A stretch of DNA of 64,000 nucleotides from DT-110 sp030148525 (GTDB lineage: Bacteria > Bacteroidota > Bacteroidia > Chitinophagales > Saprospiraceae), in assembly GCA_965227445.1 (NCBI GenBank), contig OZ245751.1, positions 1,302,001 to 1,366,000 of the forward strand, written 5' to 3'. The translations under genes were made by a program, and so were the position numbers. Position 1 is the first letter of the stretch; each line of letters opens with the position of its first letter. Of the stretch, positions 31,101-38,923 are shown in pieces. Below the pieces are notes generated by a model. It worked only from the letters and a program-made list of their open reading frames with translations. It had not been told where the DNA came from and made no database searches.

Positions 31101-34100
31101 CGGGGTTACCTGGTAGGGCCGGTTGAGCGGGCTTTCCTCAAATGAGGTCAGGGTATAATCCAATGTATCGGTACTACCGGTGAAGGGGTCACCATTGCTC
31201 TGACTGCCTTCGAATGGCTCATAGACTTTGTACGGGCGACTTACCGAGTCATACTCCGTAATGGTGATCTGATCTTTGTCATTAGTAGTGTAGGCTTGCT
31301 CAATTTGTTGAATCGGCCGCCCAAGGCCATCAAAATACTGACGGGTGATACGCTGAGTTAACTCACTTTGTGAAGCATATTCATCAGGGGCGGCAAAATC
31401 AATCGTCGTGGTGATACGATTATGGTCTTGCCCAATATTGCCTTCATATTCGTATTCATAGGATGTAGTCACCTTTCCTTCGCGGACTGATATGGAATCC
31501 AGGCGTTGCAGCGCATCGTAGAAGTATTGCGCATATTGACCATCCGGTTCGGTGCGTTTTTTAAGAAGACGAGTCCCTGCGTGGTATTCATTTTGCCAAT
31601 CAAAAATGCCGAAATGCCGTTCCAGCAAAAGCGCGTGGGTAGCATCCCACACGAAGGTATCCCGCAGTGTCCAGCCTCGCTGGTGCACGATATGCGGTTT
31701 ACGGGTTTGGGTATAGATTCTCTCGATGGTGCCCAGCGTATTCCAGTAGTTGTTATTGATGGTGTTCGAATAATTTTCTGCTTCGAAGGCCTGCACATCT
31801 GCAACATAAGGCCCTAATCCACTGGTGCCGGTGGTCCGGTTTCCATTACTGTCAAAGAACCGATATAGGCTCCGGGAACCACTGACGTAATCCCCATCTA
31901 CTCGCACCAGGGTGCTCATTGGGATATGGATACGGTTTTGATCGATCAGATCAGACACAACCGAAGAACTGCTGCCAGTGAGGCCGATACCGGGAAAGGT
32001 TTGGTCAGTCTTAGTAATCAGACCATCACTATTTATGATCTCAATACTATTGGGCGGAAGAAAGGAAGTGCCTGAATAGGAATAGTTGGTAATGCTGGTC
32101 CGTCCATCGAGGATGATGGTATCGGTCGATTTTCGATAGTAACTGGATTTGTAATCGAAATCATTGGTGATATACGCCGGTCCTGTCATATCACCGGTAA
32201 CGCCCACCTTGACCACCCGGATGTATTCATCGGAGGTGAAAACATCACCGTCATATGCTGCCCCGCCGTGTAGGGAGCGCTCTACTACTTTTTGGAGCGA
32301 TCCCTTTTCAACACTACGCAGTTTACCGCGATCGTAATCGTCTTCCAATGGTTCCAGGGGATATTCCAGATTGCTCAGGTCCGGGCCGGTAATCCGGTGG
32401 CGATACAACGAATAGGCACCGGTGGCGGTTTCTTCTTCCTGCACGTATTGATAGCCGATGTGGCTACCATTAAGGTCTGTCAGGGGAAGACTGGGCGTTG
32501 ATGTCCATTGAAATTTCAGAAATGCAGCGAAACCAAAGGTATCACTAACATTGATAACCGCTCCAAAATCCGGTTTGATGTACAGCACACCAGTCGACGC
32601 TGTAGTATCCCCCGGCTCGGTATAGCGGTACCTTTTTTCGCGTGCCAGACTACCATCACTGTTATACACCAGGCTGCGTTTGAGGCGAAGACCACCGACA
32701 TCGGTTTCTACATTGGTCTCAATGATTTTGGCTTGCCGATATTCCACTTCGGCCAGACCTAACACCGAAGTTACGGTGATATTGTAGGTGGTAGACGTGT
32801 CCATGCCCGGAAACAAGGAGTCAATCGCAAAGGTGATGGAATCCGTAATGGTTGATTCAAATTCCAGCAGCTCACTGTAATTAGTGGAGTCAACGGCATC
32901 TTCAATCTTGATAAATGCCCGACCAAGCCAGGGATCCCCGCCATCATCCGGACAGCCAATATCAAAAAGCCGCAGGGTCCAGTATCCGCTATCGATCATT
33001 ACTTGCTCAAACTGAATGCCGGTATACACACTATCGATTTCGGTAGCGCCAGGACAACAGGTCATACTGTCCACACAGGAAACCATGGTTTCAAGACTTG
33101 GAATCGCCCTGCCGGTAACGAAGTCTATATCCTCCTCAATGGTATTCGTAGAATGACCTTCCATATCAAGGATGGTCCAGCCACCTTCCGGATAGGTTAC
33201 TTTGCGCAAAGCTCCGTATTTAGCCGAATCAGGTCGTACGACCCGACTAGCCCCACCGAAAGACTTCACTATCTGGGTCTGATCGGCATATACCGAAAGG
33301 GTGGTGTAGGGGATCATGTACACCTTATCCTCATTACCCTCAGCTCCATTATAATACCCCCAGGCATCCTGGGCTTTACTCAGTCGCCAGGGTATGAAAT
33401 CATAGTTCTCACCGGGGCGGCGGTAATAACTGAACGTATAGGGTGGAATGTTAACCGCCTGGCTATTGCAGGTGACTTCCCGCACGGAGCGCAGCAACAA
33501 ACGCTGATCAAAGGTGTATGCCGGATTTTCACCGTAGGTAAAGTAGCCATGCGATAAATCAAAAGCCTTACAGAAATAAGCTCCTGAGATTGGCTCGATC
33601 CGGATTTTCTTAAGCCGGTAGGCATCTGGTTTGTAAAGAGGTGTGCCGGTACTATCCAACGTACTCTCACTGTAATTGTAGTTATCCAGATCCTTACGAC
33701 GGGTAGCTCCTTTTACAAAAGTTACCTTGGTGGTAGAGGTAGTAATTGTGGCACATTTTTTTACCTCATACTGGCTGACAGTTCCGTAAACCCCTTCATC
33801 GGTTCGTCCCGGAATTTCTGGAAGCACCTGAAAATTGCCCCGGTAGTCCCGGTCTCCCTCAAATCCTCCGGTCGGGCCAGCTCCGTATATTTCACTCCAT
33901 TCCTGGCTGCTGGGCGCAATGGCTGTGTAGGTCTCGTCCCGGTAGGTGTACTCAATAGCATAGCGGCCATCAAAGCTTTCAATGCGGCGCAAATACCATT
34001 CGGTAATGGATCTGCCTGTGCTGCGCAAGATCGCGCTTGCCGTTGATTGCTCGGATGCAGTCTGAATGAACCCATGATAATCACTGCTGGTGATGGAGCC

Positions 34101-34700
34101 AAAAATGTAGCGAGTTCCATCCGTAGTGGTAATCACAAACTCATTGAGATCTTCGCTATCCACCGTGATGCGCATATTGGAATACGGGAACTGCAACACG
34201 GTCAGATGATCCCCATCAAAGATGAATTTGCCGGAGCCTCCCGGGAAATGGAACGAAAACAGATCGGGCTCACCATCGACCGACCCTTCACCAACTTCCG
34301 AGCGAGTGAGGGGATCGGAATAATCCGTATTCTGATTTAAAATACCCTGGCTATTATTATCGGGCAGGCCCAGAATGGTACGCGAAATTACCCCTCCACC
34401 ACTCATGCTCCAGCCCAGACCGATCCAACTGGCGGTTTCTCCGACCCGTACTCCGCCATTATGATGATTCAAGGAAATAGGAACCTCAAGGGGGCCTTCG
34501 CGAAGAACATGGATGGGAATACTCACCGAAGCTGCTCCGGTAAAAGTACTAACCGGTATTTCAGAAAACCGGGCCAGGGCAGCAACTTCCGGGGAAGCCG
34601 GTTGTACATCCCCGATCACTGAATTGACCGGTTGAGCGATACTGAAAATGGGCGATAGACAAACGAATAGAATGGCCAGAAAGCGGGTAATGCCTTTCAT
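28194..34700 (-). CDS. RHS/YD-repeat protein with C-terminal polymorphic toxin-like domain
   Basis: A 2168-residue secreted protein with a signal peptide ending SIAQ. An N-terminal region with SIPIHVLREGPLEVPISL and GWSMSGGGVISRTI is typical of Bacteroidota RHS proteins. A long series of YD repeats follows (YDERDRV, YDPYGRTNE, YDYLDRLTSAQ, YDANGNLSQDP), then the RHS core end GLRWHHYGRRMFDPVIARF ... GVDPISDQ at ~1900. The last ~200 residues are a different, AT-rich module with TKTILHELYRLNHS and GGRHVSKGDISRAG, resembling C-terminal toxin domains seen in RHS proteins; HELYRLNH may be a metal site. Such proteins form a hollow shell that carries the toxin. The next gene is a likely immunity protein. 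Confidence 0.88.
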   Translation of the reverse strand: MKGITRFLAILFVCLSPIFSIAQPVNSVIGDVQPASPEVAALARFSEIPVSTFTGAASVSIPIHVLREGPLEVPISLNHHNGGVRVGETASWIGLGWSMSGGGVISRTILGLPDNNSQGILNQNTDYSDPLTRSEVGEGSVDGEPDLFSFHFPGGSGKFIFDGDHLTVLQFPYSNMRITVDSEDLNEFVITTTDGTRYIFGSITSSDYHGFIQTASEQSTASAILRSTGRSITEWYLRRIESFDGRYAIEYTYRDETYTAIAPSSQEWSEIYGAGPTGGFEGDRDYRGNFQVLPEIPGRTDEGVYGTVSQYEVKKCATITTSTTKVTFVKGATRRKDLDNYNYSESTLDSTGTPLYKPDAYRLKKIRIEPISGAYFCKAFDLSHGYFTYGENPAYTFDQRLLLRSVREVTCNSQAVNIPPYTFSYYRRPGENYDFIPWRLSKAQDAWGYYNGAEGNEDKVYMIPYTTLSVYADQTQIVKSFGGASRVVRPDSAKYGALRKVTYPEGGWTILDMEGHSTNTIEEDIDFVTGRAIPSLETMVSCVDSMTCCPGATEIDSVYTGIQFEQVMIDSGYWTLRLFDIGCPDDGGDPWLGRAFIKIEDAVDSTNYSELLEFESTITDSITFAIDSLFPGMDTSTTYNITVTSVLGLAEVEYRQAKIIETNVETDVGGLRLKRSLVYNSDGSLAREKRYRYTEPGDTTASTGVLYIKPDFGAVINVSDTFGFAAFLKFQWTSTPSLPLTDLNGSHIGYQYVQEEETATGAYSLYRHRITGPDLSNLEYPLEPLEDDYDRGKLRSVEKGSLQKVVERSLHGGAAYDGDVFTSDEYIRVVKVGVTGDMTGPAYITNDFDYKSSYYRKSTDTIILDGRTSITNYSYSGTSFLPPNSIEIINSDGLITKTDQTFPGIGLTGSSSSVVSDLIDQNRIHIPMSTLVRVDGDYVSGSRSLYRFFDSNGNRTTGTSGLGPYVADVQAFEAENYSNTINNNYWNTLGTIERIYTQTRKPHIVHQRGWTLRDTFVWDATHALLLERHFGIFDWQNEYHAGTRLLKKRTEPDGQYAQYFYDALQRLDSISVREGKVTTSYEYEYEGNIGQDHNRITTTIDFAAPDEYASQSELTQRITRQYFDGLGRPIQQIEQAYTTNDKDQITITEYDSVSRPYKVYEPFEGSQSNGDPFTGSTDTLDYTLTSFEESPLNRPYQVTPPDWYATTYGYGSNAASINILGITYATGTLKLDTITDPNGNQQITYTDIKGRLLQQKQLSADGTSSIETRYQYDPEDRQTTIVPPGSDLTDSGLIFTYQYDERDRVVEKKMPDQGAIDYVYDDRDLSTAMRDAVRRLEGKWIHTHYDEYGRAEATGFIQQGTISNGNTVYPFADSLSRTWYDGQGIGESDAIFIGRVSRQRTRVLGTNDYLDMRTWYDPYGRTNETRTNHIARLNDLNADRIRYDYDFADNILVANRDHRKPDGANLSITDEMNWDHAGRQVDHFLNIGGQRTHLSQQDYTAKDQLKEKNLGVSSLTSLQSLDYAYLANGFLRGINHVQTEANDWFKLGIHYDQPDGTTISGFTPQYNGNIGALSWQAGTGNEQIYRYAYDYLDRLTSAQMTGNTYRTAYSYDPRGNLLTLDRYDANGTMIDDLSYIPYSGTNQIKNIFDGGTAAGFDEGNAPIFAAYSYDANGNLSQDPFKNLNIAYNHLNLPDTIVQPGSNNRMVYLYDAAGNKLRKEVLNDSIVLTGPFTENQYQARFIATDGQPTSLDSTLLIAQDSIVFKPGFHAQAGMRLTAKIDSTIVPVDSTDYIGGVEYRNGSIQAIYHPVGRAVPNGSNWRHEYVITDHLGNTRLRFSDLDGNTQIDSTEILDEITYYPFGSPWQDAGYRYTYNGKELDRELGLRWHHYGRRMFDPVIARFTGVDPISDQFAWVSTYNYAENEPIANIDLHGLQKSSFQNWVQRGLEWLGFDWNTVSKGPRNQEHAQQITENRNSWEALGEGAGAVAELQSVFIPGLSLVNPNSSGSDVGLDIATSFVPLAKIGKALKTAKVLNFSLSERKVIGEASEILASKKFSEMIESGIDADLAIGSYTINFRPTSSFSGFTSYSSNSFVIGGDAFKFDKTGEELTKTILHELYRLNHSLYKGGRHVSKGDISRAGFNSMQELLEAETRAAQNFSDDVFNSIFNN

Positions 34701-34719
34701 GGTGAAATGGGGTTTTAGC

Positions 34720-36030
34720 TTAGCGGTTTACTTTGACGAAGGTGGTTTGATAGGGCCGGTCCTGTCCTTTAATAACGAGCCTGAAGAGTCCGGGGGACCA
34801 ACTCTCGGTAGCGATAGGTATTTGGTGAAAGCCCTGGATTTGTAGGGCTTGTTGTTGGAATAGGATTCGGCCAAGGTCATCATACACCACCAGGTCTACT
34901 TCTCTGTCTTGCTCGCTGCGAAGCTCCAGGGTCATTCGATCTTCCACCGGATTGGGGTACAGCAGCACATCAAAAGGTTTTGCAGGCTGGGTTTCCATAT
35001 CGGGTAGGTCGGCTATTTGGGATTCCTCAGTAGCTGACCAGCAAAGAGACGGATTAAGGGTAAGCGAGTGTCGCGGGCCATTCTCCTGCAACATGGCATG
35101 AATACGCCGTTTCTGCCCCAGGGTGAACATGTAGAGTTTACGGTCTACGGTGTTATCCATGTAGTTCATGGTCATTTCAACCGGATGGCCATCACAGGTG
35201 GAGACGTGGCGAAAGCGCGATGAATTGCGATTCGGGTCGTTGTGGATAGGGGTATCTGCTACCCCATCATCCGCACAGCGGTTATACTCACTCCATAACT
35301 CATAGAGCCCCAGGTAACTACCGACCAAATGAGTGAGGGTTTTCCCTCCGTCGTAAGGATAATTATCGGTAGTGGCGCCGAAGAAATCAAAGTCGATCAC
35401 GATGCCATCGGTCGCTTTGGGGCCGCCAGGCATTTGCGCAAAGCCCGCTTCATTACGCGCCAGATCAACAATCCAGATATTGAGAAAAGAATCTGGATCC
35501 CAGGCCGTCGCTCCGCCCCGGGCAGAAAACTTCATATGATTACCAACTGGAAAAACCTTGGAATCGCTGGGATGGTAATAAATGGGAACTTCCTGCAGTT
35601 CTGCACCGCTGGTGTCCTTACGCGGGAAACAGAATGATAGCTCCATTTTGGTAGACCGATCGCGGTAGTTAAGGAATTTTGCTGTATCAGCCCGGTGGTG
35701 AATTTCCCGCTCCCGGGCAAAATCCTGGTTCAATATCGCAAGTTGCTGAGCAACCTGTTTACGGGTTGGTGGCTTGCGCTGCGGAGCGTGGATAATGTGA
35801 ACAACTATAGGGATAGTAAACTCAGTAGGAGTGATTTTGCTAGCTTCCGAGCGGGCCATTAGATCGACCCGGGCATATCGGTTTTTGAGATGCGGGAATT
35901 GCTCTTTGAGATGCTGGTGGTATGCTTGAGTAGCGTAATGCCGATGAACGTAAGCTTCCTGTGATTCACCGGATTGGCCATAAAGGCCAAAAGTGAGCAG
36001 GCATAACAGGGGTACCAAAAGGCATTTCAT
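34720..36030 (-). CDS. Inactive M43-like protein with T9SS sorting domain
   Basis: A 436-residue protein with a signal peptide and an M43-like fold that can be aligned along its length with the active protease at 20080: AWDPDSFLNIWIVDLARNEAGFAQ, then KTLTHLVGSYLGLYELW, then MNYMDN...FTLGQKRRIHAML. In the zinc motif only the first His (234) remains. The catalytic Glu is Leu235, the second His is Ser238 and the third is Glu244, so it cannot bind zinc as a peptidase. A T9SS domain ends the protein (LLYPNPVEDRMTLEL to FVKVNR). It lies 19 bases upstream of the RHS gene on the same strand, suggesting a shared transcript and a helper or binding role. Confidence 0.85.
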   Translation of the reverse strand: MKCLLVPLLCLLTFGLYGQSGESQEAYVHRHYATQAYHQHLKEQFPHLKNRYARVDLMARSEASKITPTEFTIPIVVHIIHAPQRKPPTRKQVAQQLAILNQDFAREREIHHRADTAKFLNYRDRSTKMELSFCFPRKDTSGAELQEVPIYYHPSDSKVFPVGNHMKFSARGGATAWDPDSFLNIWIVDLARNEAGFAQMPGGPKATDGIVIDFDFFGATTDNYPYDGGKTLTHLVGSYLGLYELWSEYNRCADDGVADTPIHNDPNRNSSRFRHVSTCDGHPVEMTMNYMDNTVDRKLYMFTLGQKRRIHAMLQENGPRHSLTLNPSLCWSATEESQIADLPDMETQPAKPFDVLLYPNPVEDRMTLELRSEQDREVDLVVYDDLGRILFQQQALQIQGFHQIPIATESWSPGLFRLVIKGQDRPYQTTFVKVNR

Positions 36031-36166
36031 TAGGGTGGGTTTTAAGTTGCCGGGGTAATAGGATCAGTAGAAGATATGAAATTCCGAGAAAGAAACGAAA
36101 TAGAGTTGTTGCGACCTAACTCACTGACAATCAATATTCGTATTTTAGCAGGCTACTACAAAAGTT

Positions 36167-36658
36167 ATGGCTTTAAGTTACCAAGATATTCGAGATGAAC
36201 GCACCTGGAAGGCGACAACTGGGTTGAGTAGTGCCAACTTCTACAAGTTAGTTGAGCACTTTCAACATACCTATGAGGACTTCCTCGGCGAAAGCATTGA
36301 GGAGCGCCACAAGAATGCTAAAAATGAAGCCACTTTTGGGACCTACGCCGACTTGTTGTTTTTCCTGCTTTACAGCATTAAGACTGGTTCGACCTACGAT
36401 GTGATAGCTTTTAACTTCGGCATGGATCGGGCAAATGCTTTTCGTAATCAATCTTTTGGAATGAGTATTCTGCGGATGACTTTGGCCGAAACGGGTGACC
36501 TTCCCAAGAGAGTATACGAGTCCGCAGTAGAATTTCAGCGCGACATGGAAAAACACCAATCTCTACTACTCGACGCAACCGAGCAATGCCGGCAACGCCC
36601 TGGTAACGAGCAAGATCAGAAAGATGACTACTCAGGTAAAAAAAAGCCCACACCATAA
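36167..36658 (+). CDS. IS5-type transposase, N-terminal frame (orfA)
   Basis: 163 residues. It has an HTH_Tnp_4-like N-terminal domain (TGLSSANFYKLVEHFQ, YADLLFFLLYSIKTGSTYDVIAFNFGM), then the start of the DDE domain with the first catalytic Asp in LLLDATEQ. It ends shortly after a run of eight A's (GGT AAA AAA AAG). A -1 slip on this run continues into the second frame (AHTIKMLVIANPDK...) and gives a full transposase of ~305 residues. Split transposases with this arrangement are known in the IS427 group of IS5. Alternatively it is a decayed copy with one indel. Confidence 0.85.
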   Translation: MALSYQDIRDERTWKATTGLSSANFYKLVEHFQHTYEDFLGESIEERHKNAKNEATFGTYADLLFFLLYSIKTGSTYDVIAFNFGMDRANAFRNQSFGMSILRMTLAETGDLPKRVYESAVEFQRDMEKHQSLLLDATEQCRQRPGNEQDQKDDYSGKKKPTP

Positions 36659-36660
36659 AG

Positions 36661-37089
36661 ATGCTAGTCATTGCGAACCCTGACAAACGGATTTTATTCC
36701 TGAGTAATCCATACTGCGGATCAGTTCACGACTATTCGATCCTTCAAGCTGAATTTGCCCCAGATGACCCGCTATGGTTTACAGAGAATGATATTCACGT
36801 AGACCTTGGCTTCCTTGGGATCAAAAAGGACTATGAGGGCAGTCGTATTGAAATACCAATCAAGCGAAAGCGCAGAAAATCAAAGAAAGATATGGTAGTA
36901 CCATTTTCCGAAGCCGAAAAAGAACACAACAGAAAAGTGGGTAGCAAGAGGATCTATGTCGAGAATGCAATCGGTGGTATGAAGCGATATTGGTGGCTTA
37001 CCCATCGTTTAAGATGCCGCGATGCTGAATATTATTCGATGATCGCAGGCGTAGCTGCTGGATTATGGAATTTTAGCCTGAAACCCTAG
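36661..37089 (+). CDS. IS5-type transposase, C-terminal frame (orfB)
   Basis: 142 residues in the -1 frame relative to orfA. It carries the second Asp (DIHVDLGFLGIKKDY) and the Glu (VENAIGGMKRYWWL) of the DDE site, with a basic central part (PIKRKRRKSKKDM), and ends at NFSLKP. On its own it lacks the first Asp and the DNA-binding part, so it is useful only as a fusion made by frameshifting, or as a regulator. Confidence 0.8.
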   Translation: MLVIANPDKRILFLSNPYCGSVHDYSILQAEFAPDDPLWFTENDIHVDLGFLGIKKDYEGSRIEIPIKRKRRKSKKDMVVPFSEAEKEHNRKVGSKRIYVENAIGGMKRYWWLTHRLRCRDAEYYSMIAGVAAGLWNFSLKP

Positions 37090-37159
37090 TAAAACCTAGC
37101 GCAACAACTCTAATATTCCACCGGCAGGTATAATCCCGTGAACAAGGATAAGGAAAGAA

Positions 37160-37198
37160 AAGAGTCCCGTCTGGCATGCCAGCGGGACTCTTCTTTTT
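37160..37198. terminator. Bidirectional terminator between IS and M20 gene
   Basis: Stem aagagtcccg / cgggactctt (10 bp) with an inner palindrome ctggcatgccag, flanked by A-rich and cttttttg ends. It terminates the M20 operon on the minus strand. Confidence 0.7.
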
Positions 37199-37275
37199 TG
37201 GGTGGTTGGTATATGCGGTAGAGAATAGCCTGCAAGAACTATCAACGATAATCATGCTTTGGTTTCCTTGTCAGA

Positions 37276-38868
37276 CTATTCCTTGCGGACAGTGGGATAC
37301 GTAATACCCAGTTGCTCCAGATAGGAATCGTACTTAGTCTCGTCGTAGTAAAAAGCCTCCAGCTTGGGGCGGAACTCCTGCATGATCTCGGTGTTCAGGT
37401 AGATAGCGGGCTTGTCTTCTTCGCCTACCATGGGAACGTATTCCTGATTCATCCCCTGTTCTTCGCGGAAGTAGTCCCAGGCCTGATCCACTAATTCGGG
37501 CTGCAGGAAGAAGTCCAGCAGGGTCATGGCCTCGGCTTCGGCTCCGGCGACCACACCTTTATGGGCAATGGGTGTTGCCATGGCGACGGCATTAGCCCAG
37601 TGGTGACCGGGTAGTCCCGGAATATTTGAAGGGAACCGCAGCGTGACCGTAGGTAGTTTCCAGGAAATATCGCCAATGTCGTCGGATCCGCCGCTGACAA
37701 AACTGCGTATGGGCGGACGGATGGAGTCCAGCTTAGTGGGCATACCGGAGGTGTCGCGCGGCGAGTTGATCTCTTTCTGGATGGCTTTCGCCAGCATTTG
37801 ATCTTCTTGACTCCATTCGGGAAGGCCAACTTCCCGGATATTCTGGTACATCGTCTCGGCGATCACTTTATTGAAGTGACGCGGCCAGGCCGAGCCCAGG
37901 ATGCGACTGCTCATTTCGGTATCCGTCATGAGTGCGGCACCCTCGGCCATGCGATTGGCGCGTTCGTACACTTCCATGATCCGGGGGTAGGTCACGTGGC
38001 GGAAGTAGTACCATATGGACGCTTTGGAGGGAACTACATTGGGCTGATCACCGCCGTTCTTGATCACGGAGTGCGAACGGTGCAGAGGGTCGAGATGCTC
38101 GCGGGCGTACTGCCAGCCGATGTTCATCAGCTCCACCGCATCGGCCGCTGAGCGACCGCGCCAGGGGGCACCGGCAGCGTGGGCCGCCTCCCCTTCAAAG
38201 GTATACTCCACGGAGATCAGTCCCGTTCCGCGGGCCTGGCCCCAACTCACACTCATATTGCTGGAAACGTGGGTGAAAATACACATGTCGACTTCGTCGA
38301 AATACCCGTCCCGGGTGAAGTAGGCCTTGGTACCGACCAACTCCTCGGCTACGCCCGGCCAGAGGATAATCGTTCCGGGAATATTCTCCCGTTCCATGAT
38401 CTCCTTAACGGAAAGAGCCGCTACGATATTCAGGGGCGAACCGGAATTATGGCCTTCCCCGTGGCCGGGGGCGCCCTCCACAATGGGGTCATGGTAGGCT
38501 ACGCCTGGTTTTTGGGAGGCTTTCGGAATACAATCCAGGTCGCTACCCAGCGCAATGACCGGTTTGCCGGAACCCCAGGTGGCCCACCAGGCGGTGGGAA
38601 CGCCGCTAATACCGTATTCCACGTCAAATCCATGTTCCTTGAGGATGTCGGTCAGGTATTTTGATGTTTCCACTTCGTGGAACCCCAACTCCGAAAAGCT
38701 GAATACTTTATCGACCATGACCTGAGCCAGTTTGGCGCGATCCTGCACCTTTTGGCGAACCTCCTCCTTTAGTTCAGCAATGGTGGCCGCGTCGGCCTTG
38801 GGACCTTGCGCCAGAGCAGTAGCCGAAAAAAGGCAAAGCAGGAGAGAAATGAAAAGTGTTTGTTTCAT
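37276..38868 (-). CDS. Secreted M20-family amidohydrolase (AbgB/HipO-like)
   Basis: A 530-residue protein with a signal peptide ending LAQG, so periplasmic or exported. It has M20D-type metal-site motifs: GSDLDCIPK near 107, APGHGEGHNSGSPLN near 133, LWPGVAEELVGTKAYF near 163 (the GVAEE pair), and HVSSNMSVSWG near 200; a lid domain follows, then PSNIPGLPGHHWANA near 430. Relatives cleave N-acyl or aminobenzoyl-amino acids or dipeptides. It lies 55 bases downstream of the propeller gene at 38924 on the same strand and is probably co-transcribed. A role in trimming peptides or N-acyl-amino acids outside the cytoplasm is inferred. Confidence 0.85.
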   Translation of the reverse strand: MKQTLFISLLLCLFSATALAQGPKADAATIAELKEEVRQKVQDRAKLAQVMVDKVFSFSELGFHEVETSKYLTDILKEHGFDVEYGISGVPTAWWATWGSGKPVIALGSDLDCIPKASQKPGVAYHDPIVEGAPGHGEGHNSGSPLNIVAALSVKEIMERENIPGTIILWPGVAEELVGTKAYFTRDGYFDEVDMCIFTHVSSNMSVSWGQARGTGLISVEYTFEGEAAHAAGAPWRGRSAADAVELMNIGWQYAREHLDPLHRSHSVIKNGGDQPNVVPSKASIWYYFRHVTYPRIMEVYERANRMAEGAALMTDTEMSSRILGSAWPRHFNKVIAETMYQNIREVGLPEWSQEDQMLAKAIQKEINSPRDTSGMPTKLDSIRPPIRSFVSGGSDDIGDISWKLPTVTLRFPSNIPGLPGHHWANAVAMATPIAHKGVVAGAEAEAMTLLDFFLQPELVDQAWDYFREEQGMNQEYVPMVGEEDKPAIYLNTEIMQEFRPKLEAFYYDETKYDSYLEQLGITYPTVRKE

Positions 38869-38923
38869 AATTATTAGTTGTAGTGTGCTCCTCCCTTGAG
38901 GGAAGAACTCAGTCAGTTAAAAG

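Larger units (their letters stand above)
36103..37110 (+). mobile_element. IS5-type insertion sequence, complete (1008 bp)
   Basis: Terminal inverted repeats begin gagttgttgcg (36103-36113) and match the complement at 37100-37110. TA lies on both outer sides, compatible with a 2-bp target duplication. It contains one DDE transposase split over two frames. The DDE residues (D in LLLDATEQ, D in HVDLGFLG, E in YVENAIGG) are all present, so it may be active. It sits 73 bases upstream of the M43-like gene and could affect its promoter. Confidence 0.85.
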
